A DNA stretch of 64,000 nt, taken from positions 5,642,001 through 5,706,000 of the forward strand of contig NC_035791.1 in NCBI RefSeq assembly GCF_001653235.2, written 5' to 3'. How positions within the stretch are numbered: position 1 is the first letter of the stretch; each line of letters begins with the position of its first letter. Below, in pieces: positions 44,458 to 55,327 of this stretch. The translations under genes and the position numbers were made by a program. Origin of the DNA: Pochonia chlamydosporia 170. Its lineage: Eukaryota; Ascomycota; Sordariomycetes; Hypocreales; Clavicipitaceae. The notes under the pieces were generated by a model. The model worked only from the letters and a program-made list of their open reading frames with translations. It was not told the origin of the DNA and did no database searches.

Positions 44458-45917
44458 CGACGCCATAAGGGGTTCATACTCTATCAACATCCGCACAGAA
44501 AGGGACGGATCTCACACATTATTCAATGGTGCCAGCACTTACTACAAATTTGGTGACCAACAAATCGACCTTACCAAGAGTTTATTATTGTCCGGGGCCG
44601 AGAGCTTGTGAGCGCGACTCTGTACCAGAAATAAAGGCTATAATATATATTTCTGTAGAGAGGCTAAAGAAATTTAAAGTGCCTAAACTAGCCTACTCAA
44701 AGAAATCTGGTTTATCCCTTTGGGAACCCCAGTCGTTATACATGTGGGAGCCAACCTATCCTAAGCTAAAGCGAAGCTCGATCCGCGCCTCTACAGGCTC
44801 AACAAATCGCAGTCGTCCGGTATTCTTATATACACTAGGCTTTATACATTAGAATCGCCTAATCTATGGAGCGTGAATAGTATAGAACGACTGACTACAG
44901 TTTTGCTTGACAAGTAAACTCCTCGTCCTCTTTTTCGCTCTTATTGTTCATAATACTTCGCTCCCTGTTTGCGAGGCTTTTATAAAGGTGCTTTGTGCCA
45001 CACCGCAATAAAATTCTAATGGCATCTACGTGGGTCAATTAACGCCAGAGATTCGGGACATGTAGTGGTGTGTAGCTGGCCTGCGTCTCAAGCACCCAGG
45101 TCCCGTCCCAGATGACAATCCGGTCCCCCGGGCTGAGCCGTCATTTGTGACATGACACAGAGAGTTTGATGGCTTACCTTTGACAGGGATGGCAAGTCAT
45201 TTACATTAATCGCAGCCCTGATTGGAACTCAATCGGTGTTGTTTTACGCACGGATAACGCCGCATTTGTTTGCTTCCCACCACGTACAGATCTTCCAGCA
45301 ATCGTTGGTAAAGTCAATCATCGCATGGTAGAGAATGATGCCAGACACCTGGACTCATATTTCTACGAGCCATTTCGATCCTTGGAATTTTATGCTTTTT
45401 ACATCTGCGGGTTGTTGTTGTTTCATTACCTCTGCAAGTACGCCTGCATATGCAATATCGCTATTTCTAAACTGTTTTCGGAGCTCTTAAGGGCTTTGCT
45501 ACTGCTCCTCCTTTGCGCTTAGGCTAACAATATCTTGGTCCTGGAAGCACCGTAAAGAGTGCGATATCGTTGTCAAGAACATTGGCGTAGTACTGTTCAC
45601 TCCAAATACTAGCAGTAAAGTCAGAGGTAGGGACTTACATTACTACTTACGGACTACTATCGAGTTTATTTGCCGTAACCAGTCTTCAGGGAAACTTCCG
45701 AATCATATTTCATCGACACTACTCCGTAAACGCACTGTGTTTCGTACAAGGTGGCTGATATCTTCTGGCGTAACGGCCTAATCTCCTCCCACGGGGCGGT
45801 ATGAGTGGAATGGCCCAGACCGACGCCACAGAGGAGAGACGCAGTCAAAGCGCGCCTTCTCCCGTCCTGGGTAGAACTGGGAGTTTACAGCATTGTTGCC
45901 TCACTGTTTAAACAGCG
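44458..45917. other. Intergenic region left of the dead transposon
   Basis: About 1.5 kb. A plus-strand frame at 44526-44852 and a small hydrophobic frame at 45325-45522 show no recognised family and are not called. Part of this AT-rich stretch could be old repeat DNA. Confidence 0.45.
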
Positions 45918-45923
45918 TTCTGT
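45918..45923 (+). repeat. Target-site duplication (left) of the IS3EU-like element
   Basis: TTCTGT immediately precedes the left inverted repeat and recurs at 49694-49699 just outside the right one. Confidence 0.85.
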
Positions 45924-45963
45924 TACGGTGGGACATTAGATAAGTGACTGCAAAGTCCGCCAA
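45924..45963 (+). repeat. Left terminal inverted repeat (IS3EU-like)
   Basis: Reads TACGGTGGGACATTAGATAA onward to CCGCCAA. It pairs with 49654-49693 apart from three sites, all transitions. Confidence 0.88.
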
Positions 45964-46020
45964 CCCCGCATCTCACACAAACCACACAACGCACCCTCAT
46001 CGCAACACCCGACCTTTACA

Positions 46021-47847
46021 ATGCCGCCACAAAGCCAAATTGAGGCTTTTCGTGAAGCCGTTAAAAGCAGACAAATTGCCGGCGAATCTACTAGTCAGAT
46101 CCTGCTTTTTTTGAACGAATTAGTTGTGGCTAGTGGCGGCAAAGCTATCACACTTCGTACCTTTAAGAGACAGCTGTGCAGATAGGGTCTTAGCCAAATA
46201 AATCCTGCGCGCAATAAGCTTCAGCCTTTCTATGATGAAATATGCGATCTATATTACGAAGGAATAGCTATTCAAGACATGCTAGCTAGTATCAACTCTC
46301 AGCTCAGCCTTGCGGGCCACTCGTCAGTTAGCAAGCGCACACTATATACACAGCTTAAAGACTGGGGCTTAAATAGCCGGCATGAGGCTGTTAAGATCTC
46401 AGAAGACCTTATTAATCGGGTTAAATATTACTTCTTCAACTTTGGCTTCTCTAATACCTCAATCCTTCGTGATCTTCAAAAGGAGGGATTTCAAGCTAAT
46501 CACTATATTATACGGCAGATTAGATATCGCTATGGAATGAAGCGGAGGGCTCGAACAGCTGAAGAGCAAGATGAAAGACTCAACAAGGCAATCCAATTCC
46601 TTCAAGATGATCTTCGGCGAAGCTCAGCTATTCTTGGCTTTGGGAAAGGTCTTCTTTATCAATACGTTCGTTAACAAGCACAAGTAGCTATCTCTCAGCG
46701 CCGATTATACGATTTCTACCGTTCTGTATTTCCTAAAGAGGTTGCTGGCCGCCGTAATGGTAACTTCAAACAGCGAGGAGACTTTAAAGTACCAGGACCA
46801 AACTTCCTTTGGTCTCTTAATGGCTATAAAAAGCTAAAGAGGTTTGGATTCCAAATCTATGGCTGTATTAATGCATACTCGCGATGCATTATCTGGTTCT
46901 TTATTGGAAGATCAGCTACAACTTCAATAAGCACTTTAAAGCAATATCTTCAAGCCGTTTAGAGGCTACAAATGCGACCCTTCTTTACAAGGTCTAATCA
47001 TGGCGTTAAGACGCCTCTGTGGGCAGCAGCACAAGCAGCTCTTGCAAAAGCTAGCCCAAAGAAGCTTAAATACACCGATAAAGATGGAATCAGCCAATAT
47101 TACGAACAAGGTGATCGGCTGGATAGCTGCCATCTCTACGGACCAAGCACAAGAAACGTGAAGATTAAATCCTGGTGGCGTCAGCTGCGAGGAGGAGCTA
47201 CAGATCGTTGGATAACATTCCTCAATCAGCTTGCTGGCTATGCAATTTTTAGAGATAATAACCTTGCTGATCAGATAGCTATGTATGCTATCTATGGACC
47301 TATTATTCGAGATGAATTAGCTCAATTTGTGCGTCTATAGAACGGCCACATTATTCGCAAGCAGCCAAATCAACCAAACGTTCGATCAGGTGTGCCGTTG
47401 GACCTATATCATACTACTGAGGACCCAAATTGGGGCGTTTCTCTTAGTCAAGATGATAATAGCCCTAATCAGCAGCTGCTTCGCGATATATTAAATCCGC
47501 TTAAGCATATTGATATTGAAACGCTGCTACCAGAAGAGACAGAGGCCTGGTGTAATCAACGGCTTCAAGAGATCGGATTTAAGGCTCAGCTAGACCTTGA
47601 AGATGACTTTAGACGCCCATATGTTGATAAATTCATCCAACTTCGAGATCTTATTGAGAGTCATCAGAAAACAGGACATCTGCCAATTCTACAGCTTACG
47701 CCCATTCCAACAGGCAGGGCGATTAAATACGAGCGTCTTCTTCAACAGAATTACCTTGATGACTCGAGGCTCTCTAGGGACCCTCTTCCAGTAGCCTTTA
47801 ATGCACAGATAGCTAGGATGCAACAAGATGACCTTATTCTTAGTTAG
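46021..47847 (+). pseudogene. Transposase of the IS3EU-like element, RIP-inactivated
   Basis: A single reading frame of 609 codons runs from ATG 46021 to TAG 47845-47847, broken by stops at 46183-46185 (TAG), 46672-46674 (TAA), 46960-46962 (TAG) and 47338-47340 (TAG). Each is explained by one C-to-T change in a CAA/CAG glutamine codon. The N-terminal part looks like helix-turn-helix DNA-binding modules. The integrase-like core has WSL-x-GYKKL (46810-46833), I-x-AYSR (46867-46884), RS-x-HG (46990-47004) and a SWWRQL block (47170-47187). The positions expected to be acidic now read Asn (46819), Asn (46996) and Lys (47167). Catalysis would be lost even without the stops. Confidence 0.85.
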
Positions 47848-48260
47848 TATATGTGTATATAGGTATATTTTGCAAGGAGCAACATTGTCATTTGCTTCAT
47901 AGCTTTAGTCAGGGTTAGTGCAGGTGGTAAGCTTCTTACCCCTAGTGCTATCCCTGTTTATTGGCATGGAGCAAATAATAAATTCTTTTTGGTCGCTTGT
48001 TCAATTCTTCAGATAGAGCAGCTAATATTTTTTTTACAGCTTTTGTTATTGTTTTTATTCATAGCAATAGCTTCTTTTATTATTACAGCATATAGGGTAT
48101 TTTTTTCTCATGCCTGCAGCTGAGTTTTTAACCCACAGCAATTTCCCCCTTTCAACACCATCATGGCTCTTACCTTCACACAATGCTTCCTTCCAGGTAT
48201 TTACAGCAGCCTCAAATAGCCATTTAAGCATCCTTCTATTAACTCTTATTAGTAGCGATT
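47848..48260. other. AT-rich spacer between the two frames of the element
   Basis: About 410 bp, AT-rich with runs such as TATTTTTTTT, internal to the transposon. It presumably carries the 3' end of frame A and the promoter of frame B. No coding sequence. Confidence 0.6.
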
Positions 48261-49531
48261 ATGTCTACCAAGGCTCGTTCAATCAGCGTAATCTGCGATA
48301 ACCACCCCGATCGAAAAAGGCATGCAGAGATTTAGGCAGCAAATCGAGATGTGCCCAGATGTTCATTCTGTGGCAAACGCTGGCCAAAAGAGATCAATGT
48401 TAATGACTCTGATAGCGAGGTTATCTCAGCTGCTAACCTACAAAGAACTGTATCCTCAACAACAGGCTACATTTCATCCCATGGAAGAGGGCTCTCTAGT
48501 CTTCCAAGATCTAGCTCCCCTTCATCTACCTCATCATCTCTAGGTCGATCAGCTAACCTGATCCAATTCTCGCACTTTGGGAAGATAAGACGTGAAGCCA
48601 ATCAAGCAACAAGAGCCGCAAAAGAAGCCTCACCATTTGAAAATTCAATTGGCTTAAAAATTCGAATTAAAGCTCTACATTCAGTTGGCTACAACCTTAC
48701 AGGCGGCTTCTTTAAGGCCACAAAAACAACCCAGCTTGGTATGAAGCCTCTAACCTGATATTTGCTATTGCTAATAGTTATGTAGATAGCCTTAACCTTC
48801 CTATTATTCCTTGGCGTACGCTGAAGACTCTCTCAAAAGAGGGCTTTATATCCAACTACCTTATTCGTCTTGGGCTGCCGTTACGAGATATCAATCGATT
48901 AAATATACAGTTTGGGGTCTCATTTGAGAGATCTAGCAAGTCAGAGACTGGCACGTTTATCTCTGTTGCCTTTAAACATAAGCCTTTTAAATGCATCGAT
49001 GAAATCTTTAATCCTAATGCCAATTACGCTTGGGCCATTAAAGATGGAAGAGTTATTCTTTGGATTGACATCCGATTTATCACGGATCAGCTAAAGCTAC
49101 AGCCAAAGAAGCCGCGGGCGGCTCGAGCTAATAGCAAAAGCTTGTCAAGGCCCTTGCCTATTAATTCAAAGGGAAAGGAATTACAATCGGCTATGGTAGC
49201 TCTAACAGAGGAAATTAAAGCTGAGGCAGCTTGCGAGGTGATCTCTCTTGAAGCCTTTCCACCAGCAGAAGCTGATGAGAGCGACTTAGAGGTTCAGCAA
49301 GAAGATCAGGAAGATAGGGCACAAATAGAAGATAACGAGCATCAAATTAGTCTAGAGGACGAGAATCAGGAAGCACTAAAGGAAGCAGAAGATCATCAGA
49401 ATCATCTGCCCTTGAGAAAACGGCCACGGACCCATACAATAGATAGCGATAATTATCCTCCAAGTCCTCGATTAACCCGCTTTGGTCGTAAAACAAAGGC
49501 GACAGCTAAAGCACAATTATCGCGGTCGTAA
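48261..49531 (+). pseudogene. Accessory frame B of the IS3EU-like element, broken
   Basis: Begins at ATG 48261 (MSTKARS), has a TAG at 48333-48335 consistent with a mutated CAG, and continues with a short zinc-like knuckle (RCSFCGKRWP). Near 48735 the coding frame moves by one base (from CAGCTT to TGGTATGAAG), after which an open frame runs to TAA 49531. The second part includes a region of alternating hydrophobic and basic residues (IIPWRTLKTL, WAIKDGRVILWIDIRF) and then an acidic tail rich in Glu/Gln and a basic RRPRT-like end. I recognise no named family. It lies on the same strand as the transposase inside the same inverted repeats, so a role in transposition or element regulation is inferred. 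Confidence 0.65.
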
Positions 49532-49653
49532 TAAAGCCTTATTTTAGCTGCTTACTTAAATATATCTATTAAATAGCTCATATAACTAGCTTTCAGAGCT
49601 TGGTATGCAAATTCCTGATTTTTGGAACCCTGTGTTGTGTGCGGGGTTTATGT

Positions 49654-49693
49654 TTGGCGGACTTTGCAGTCATTTGTCTAATATCCCACCGTA
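49654..49693 (-). repeat. Right terminal inverted repeat (IS3EU-like)
   Basis: On the minus strand it starts TACGGTGGGATATTAGACAA and runs to CCGCCAA. Differences from the left copy are C/T, T/C and G/A only. Confidence 0.88.
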
Positions 49694-49699
49694 TTCTGT
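49694..49699 (+). repeat. Target-site duplication (right) of the IS3EU-like element
   Basis: TTCTGT, identical to 45918-45923. Confidence 0.85.
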
Positions 49700-50388
49700 C
49701 CCCAAAAAGCTACCGCCAGCGGCTGAAAAACCGCCATTGGGGTAACTTTCGTGTGCCTGAAGCCCCCCGAGTGGACAGAACAGAGCCACAAGAAGTAGCA
49801 CGGACTACGGATGGGGATGTTGTGTACCCTTGTTCCTAAATACTTTAACATGTTTAACGATAGAATACGAGAAGCTTTTGTATTAGTAATAGCCGCAACT
49901 TATAATAGTGCCAAAACGATGAGAGCAACTGTAATTAAGATACCCTCAGATAATGGAATATAGTAGGGGTATTGCCTCTCGTTAAGCGTTCAATATTTTC
50001 GACGTTACTTACCTAGACTTGTATAATGTACACAGTTTGGCCTCCGCAGAATACTGTGTCCCATTGCATGGTATGTCAGCCGTTGCTCTGCCTTTATAGT
50101 TACTTCCATCGTGCTAAGAAACTGTTCAAGGGTACGGAGTAGCGTTGGGTTGTAGTTCACCTTCCAAAAAACTTGGGTACGCCCCTTACCAGGGCCCCGG
50201 AACACCAAGGGCCGCTGTCTTAGGTACCAGCCAATTGCGACGACAAGACGAGTCGCCCGTAAGGAAAAGAAATACCAGATGCATGCGTCACATTATCCCG
50301 TGGCATGTTGTAATAGCTATATATTACGGGCCCTGCCTACCTGGTATCGCCTATTTGTGCAGTCAGTCGTAGCAAGCCTTCTTCTACG
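49700..50388. other. Intergenic region upstream of the rhodopsin-fold gene
   Basis: No coding sequence supported. It should include the promoter of the downstream gene. Confidence 0.5.
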
Positions 50389-51917
50389 ATGGCGCACCAA
50401 AGTCCATCCGACTCAACGTCAACCGAATCTGCAGCTGCAGCAGAGGCAGCGTTTAAGCAGTTTGCAGTCGAGTCATGGATTCTTACATCACTCGCTATAT
50501 TAATCTGTGCTTTAAGAACATATGCGAGAGTGAGGGCTGTTGGTGTGAAAAACCTTTGCTTTGACGATTATATGGTGTGGGTTGGAGTGGTGCGTTTTGT
50601 GCCAAGTCTGTTACTGTTGTTCGCTTATTTCTGCACCGGTTAACCAGGAATGGGCACAGGCTTGTTACACGATGTTGACGACCTTGGCGTACTGCGCTGG
50701 TACAATGGCAAAGGGTCTTGCAAATACCGGCATGACAGATGCTGAACGAGCCGCTTTGTCTCCAATAGATGCTGAATATCAGCAAAGGTAAGCCTGCTAT
50801 ACAACCCATCACTTTCGGGCAGTTCTGATATCTAATTCCTAGAGTACTTGGATCAAAACTGATTTTCTGGGGCTGGCTACTGTTTGGCTCGTTGCTTTGG
50901 GCGTTTAAAACATCGTTGCTAACCTTCTATATTCGATTAACTGTACGCAGTGCGCTACATGCTACCTACCTAGCTAAAGTTGCAATCTATTAACTAACCG
51001 TTATGGCAGACTGGCCTGAGCAGAAACTATACTGTTCGCATAACAGTTGGCTTTATATTTCTCGCAGTATCTTATTTTACCCTGGTAATGACATTCTTCT
51101 TTTCTTGCCGCCCATTTCATAAGTATTGGCAGATAAACCCAAATCCTGGCAGTGAGTTTGCGCTAAATTATTATACCGGTTTATGCTAACTAATATCTTA
51201 TTAGCTATTTGTCAATCAACTATATCAACTCCTCTTGTGTGGAGTAACTTTGTTCTAAATGTATCTACGGATATATACATTATGTCTATACCTATCCCAT
51301 TACTATGGAAGTCAGGCTTGAAGATGGGAAAGAAAATATTTATGACAATTTTGCTTGGTGCTGGTGTATTTATTCTTGTTTGTGCTCTTCTAAGAGTCAT
51401 ACTGGTTGAATTGGTAAGTGCCGCAGCATTGTTGAGTAGTGGGAGTGAAAATTCACCGTTCTCTTAGTATCCCGATACAAGTCCGCAGCTGGAATGCTCC
51501 TGGGCGAATCGGGAGTCATGTATCGCCTCCGTTGTGACGAACTTACCTTTGATACTGCCCCTTGTGAAACACTGGTTTGATTTGGTTGCTGGTTCTCTTT
51601 CGCTGTTTCAAACACCCAGATCGGGTAAGCTTCGAACTAGCTTTCGTACCATAGGCGGAGGTAATGGATCGCCTGGTTATACCGCAAGGCTAGGCCGTCG
51701 AGCGATACCGAGTCTCAATGCTCTGCCCACGAACTTGACGATGTGTACAAGTGAAGAAAACATAATCGGGGAGTCGATCAATATTCATGACATGAAAAAT
51801 GCAGGAGACTACAACCACAACCACAACGATCATTTGTCAGACGAGTTTGGGATTTCCGGCCCCGACGACAAAAGAGGTCAGGTTTCGGCGCGAGCCACTC
51901 GCGAAGACCGGTGGTAA
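50389..51917 (+). CDS. Seven-helix rhodopsin-fold fungal membrane protein (Pth11-like group)
   Basis: Six exons: 50389-50589, 50648-50787, 50843-50942, 51010-51151, 51205-51413 and 51468-51917; introns of 58, 55, 67, 53 and 54 nt, closing to 413 residues. About seven hydrophobic helices span residues 25-300, with the family marker FDDYMVWVG after helix 2, GLANTGMT in the first extracellular region, LLTFYIRLT, FFSCRPFHKYW, and VTNLPLILPL at the last helix. The C-terminal 130 residues are hydrophilic and Ser/Asn/His-rich, presumably cytosolic. This domain is widespread in moulds; Pth11 of the rice blast fungus is a distant relative involved in surface sensing. No CFEM domain is present. Ligand unknown. 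Confidence 0.9.
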
Positions 51918-52580
51918 CATCCGTCAACATATGTCTGTCTAAATTTATGGGGGGTAAGGGAGGAGTTCAAGGGCAACAAAGACTGTATTAGCTTAAATCT
52001 GGCAATAAAACTTCCACTGTTGCTGCTATGCTACTTTGATCAAGAGCAGAGATATCCGCTCCGATTGACCACAGCAGCTGCACTATCTCGACATGTCCTT
52101 CTGACAATAAGCTAAAGAGGGTTCTCATACATAAATTTTAGCAAGGATCTTGCTCTTACTGTCGTTCCACTCCTTATCCTGGTGCAGGCTTAGAACTTGC
52201 TCGACTTTTTAAAAACAACCAAAACAAATTTCAATCACTTGTGTATAATGCAAGACTCCGTATAGAGCAGGTTCTATTGGACTTGCCAACGTGGCCAGTA
52301 TCCTACCGTTGCAGCATACTAGCAGAGTGGAAAATCTACCTACTGTAATCGTGCCATTTATTTCAGCTGTAGCACAAGCAGCAGCCGTTGTGTCCACGAT
52401 CCTCACTCGAGAAAATTTCACCGGCGAGATGCATCAAGACATGGACTATGAAAGCAAAACGATATGTAGAACAAATCACACCTGCGATACAATACACAAT
52501 GACATCCTTTTTGCGTACTCGAGTATGTAAGAGTATGCATCGGTGCACTCGAAAACCTTGGAGTATGCTCCTCGATAGGC
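51918..52580. other. Intergenic region with an ankyrin relic
   Basis: Between two convergent genes. It contains one degenerate ankyrin unit on the minus strand (52032-52130). Nothing else recognised. Confidence 0.5.
52032..52130 (-). pseudogene. Isolated ankyrin-repeat relic
   Basis: The minus strand reads TLFSLLSEGHVEIVQLLWS then IGADISALDQ, one ankyrin unit of typical consensus (GHxEIVxLLLxxGADIxAxD). It is preceded and followed by stops or non-homologous sequence. It is a fragment of an ankyrin gene unrelated to the neighbouring genes. Confidence 0.7.
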
Positions 52581-54345
52581 CTAGACTGTCCGATTCCGAT
52601 CCCAGTCAAACCCCATCAACACTCTCGTAAAAGGATGAATAGGATCGAGCTTAAAGACCTCCGCGAGTCGCCTATACCCCGGCTGAAAGTACTGTCTAAA
52701 TATAGCCTCGTCCAGCAGCTCCCCCTTTGGCTCATTTATGATAGTAGTGATGCCATGACCGGTATGCGCCACCGCAGCTTTTTCCCACGCGCACTTAACT
52801 TGAGGATATAATTCGAACGCTGTAGTTTCCGGATCTGCAAGGAGTTGCCAATAGCTTTCCCAGGATAATATTGCGTCGGAATGCTCCACGCTGTAGCGGA
52901 AGAGGCAAGAGGATACTTTGGCACTTTGACAGCCAGTTGGACGAGTGTGGCTTTCAGCGATCGGGGCTGTTCGTAGAAGTAGACGGCTGATGAGGCCCAA
53001 GTCGTTATCGTCGCGCAGTATACCCGACCTAAAGCAGATTCTCTCAAGCTTGTGCCATTGCGGCAGCAATTGCGGTTGGGTCAAAGCAAGGGCTGCAATG
53101 CTTTGCATTTCTGCAAACCAATCTCCTGTGCCAGAGGGCGTAACCAGAGAAATTTCCGTAAGTCGGTGCCCGAGACTGCATAATAGACCCATGACAGATA
53201 ATGTCTTGGTTTCTGACGGAGTTGACCAATTGAAAGCTCTGAAGCGTTCCGCAAAGGAGTGAAAACTTGTGATGTTTCTTGGCAAAGATGAAAGTAGACG
53301 TTCTCGAAAGTCTAATTGCACGAGGATTAGTTAAGGCCTCTTTCATTAGATTCGTTTCTCACATACCTTTGAGATATTCTTCCTCTTCTTTGTTGGTTGT
53401 CCTGCACCACCTCTCCAGCCTGAAAGAGGCAATATTTACCAGGCTTTCATGGACAAGTTTGGCAAGTGCTAGGGGACTCATCTGTCGCTTAAATTGATGC
53501 CGTATGAGCAGAGAATTAATTATTTCCACTCGTGGAAGACGTCTTTTCTTGAGTCCTTGGAACTGCAAGAGGGACCCGAGGTATCTTCGAGCTTTCTGAA
53601 AACCCGGCGTCGAAGCGACATACCCGAGGAAACGAAGATGTCCTGCATGGTTGTAACCCACACCGCGAAATAGATGCCAAATATGAAACGTTCTCATGTT
53701 GACTTTTTCGTCGAGATTATCCCAGCTTCTAAAAGGATAGCTGTTATATACGGTGGCGTCGTTGTAGTAATGTCTAGGATCACTAGAAGACTTAATGCCT
53801 AACTCTAGTGTTAAGCCACCAGAGCACTCTTCTGGTGCCCAAGTCGACAGTGTACCAAGTAATTCCATTGCATCGATAAAGATTCTGTTATTTCTATTCC
53901 AGATTACGCATTAGCGTGGTGTCACATCAATAAGTATATTGGAACATACAACATACCGATATATTTCAAACCAATTTTCAGGTTTCTGGCACGATGGGCA
54001 AGAATAACCTGGTAGTACAACCAGTAACATTATATGGCGAACGTAAGCTTTTCTGCGGGTGTTTTTCCCGCCCATTAGGCGAGCAAAGTCTTCTAGGGAG
54101 GTGTTATCCACCAGAAGATGACCAAAAGTGATCTTCTCAAAATAGCATTGCCATTCAAAACAGACCTGTGCGTACAAGGCAAGTCGAGGACGGGGATCGT
54201 TAGATCTACTTGTACTTCGTCCCCCCTGGCATACCAAATTAAGAATCTCGAACCGCATTTCAAGTGGGAAATCGACCCAAGATGCTTGTTTCTAGGGCCC
54301 GACTTGCGCCTGCCCAACAGATGCGGCGGCCGCTGCGGAGGCCAT
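52581..54345 (-). CDS. F-box-like protein with an early in-frame stop
   Basis: Three exons: 54345-53957, 53893-53367 and 53311-52581; introns of 63 and 55 nt close the frame to 549 codons. The first ATG (54345) opens an Ala-rich leader (MASAAAAASVGQAQVGP), but codon 18 is TAG (54292-54294). Coding resumes in the same frame with SWVDFPLEMRFEILNLV, an F-box start, then LALYAQVCFEWQCYFEKITF, a common signature of this mould family. The next ATG, 54258, would begin within the F-box. The rest is a family-typical long helical region (LGLISRLLLRTAP, VLMGFDWDRNRTV at the end). It is therefore either a pseudogene or a protein starting at 54258 (519 residues) with a trimmed F-box. Confidence 0.72.
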
Positions 54346-55327
54346 AGTTGGAGATGAATACCGCAAAAAGACAAGACAGAGAAATGATCTGAGGTATACG
54401 AGGATTGTGGCGGACTGAAAGATGGGGGTGGCTTGTATATAGATTAAAAGGAGATCGATGTTTAAAACGTGTAGATTTTGTGCAGAAAACTCCAATGTGC
54501 CTAATAGAACAAAGTTCACCTGACTAAAGTTAGAGTTACGTGAAACAGTGAGTCAGGCGACTTCATCCACTGTCTGGCATAAGTCCCATTTCCAAAACCT
54601 CTTCACAACCATTTATGCACTCGTGGGAACATCAATGTGGCTATTTGAGTTATGGCCTGTGATCCTTTCCCAATAAACTCCAGTAGGCGGGAGGTTAGGA
54701 CGAGTTTCGACCCAGTTAGGTTTTCAATGTTGCGGCAGAGTGGAGCACAGTCAACGTCAACTGCATGAAATCTTGAATCTTATCAAAATAAAGTCAAACC
54801 TAGTGTATTAGGAATGAGTATGCGATAGCGATTCGCCCCGGTCTTTGTGTTCAGCCCTTCTAGCATGGCTAGTGGAAAGTGGCTTCTACAACATGGGCTA
54901 TTCATGCGTCAGGTCCTATCGATAAAGACATGAGTCAACGTCTTCATCAACTTGCTAGAGTTACAGTGGATCGTAGCAATCCAAAGTATATAAGTAATTT
55001 TACGTCCACCTACCCATTTCCGTTTTGAAGACTTCAGATGGGTATTATGCTTTATTATTACGTGTATGCCATCCATGTTTTAAGGCTACTTTATATTCTT
55101 TTAAAGCACTCACTCATCACTTACTCTCAAGCCTTTCTAAAATAGCACCGTATATTTCCCAGTAAGGGCAATCTTGCATCGTAAAAATTATATGCTCTAC
55201 CTACCTACACTCCGTGATGAAAAGTTGTTGCCCACATCCAAGTATACACAACTGACCTCAATATATGTTAGAATAGACTGGGATTTGAGATCCCTTGTGA
55301 AATGGAGCTCTCGAAAGCAGCAAGCAG
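54346..55327. other. Intergenic region, AT-rich
   Basis: About 1 kb between the F-box gene start and the 3' end of the next gene. Open frames here are short with no recognised family. Confidence 0.5.

Larger units (their letters stand above)
45924..49693 (+). mobile_element. Dead DNA transposon with rve-type DDE frame (IS3EU-like)
   Basis: A 3770-bp element bounded by inverted repeats starting TACGGTGGGA and ending CCCACCGTA, about 40 bp long with three transition mismatches, and flanked by a 6-bp duplication TTCTGT. It carries two same-strand frames. Frame A is a retrovirus-integrase-fold transposase with four in-frame stops; frame B is an accessory frame with a stop and a frameshift. A 6-bp duplication, TAY...RTA ends and an integrase-like core are, as I recall, features of the eukaryotic IS3EU superfamily. 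That class assignment is tentative. The damage is mostly of CpA-to-TpA type, as expected from RIP. Confidence 0.85.
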
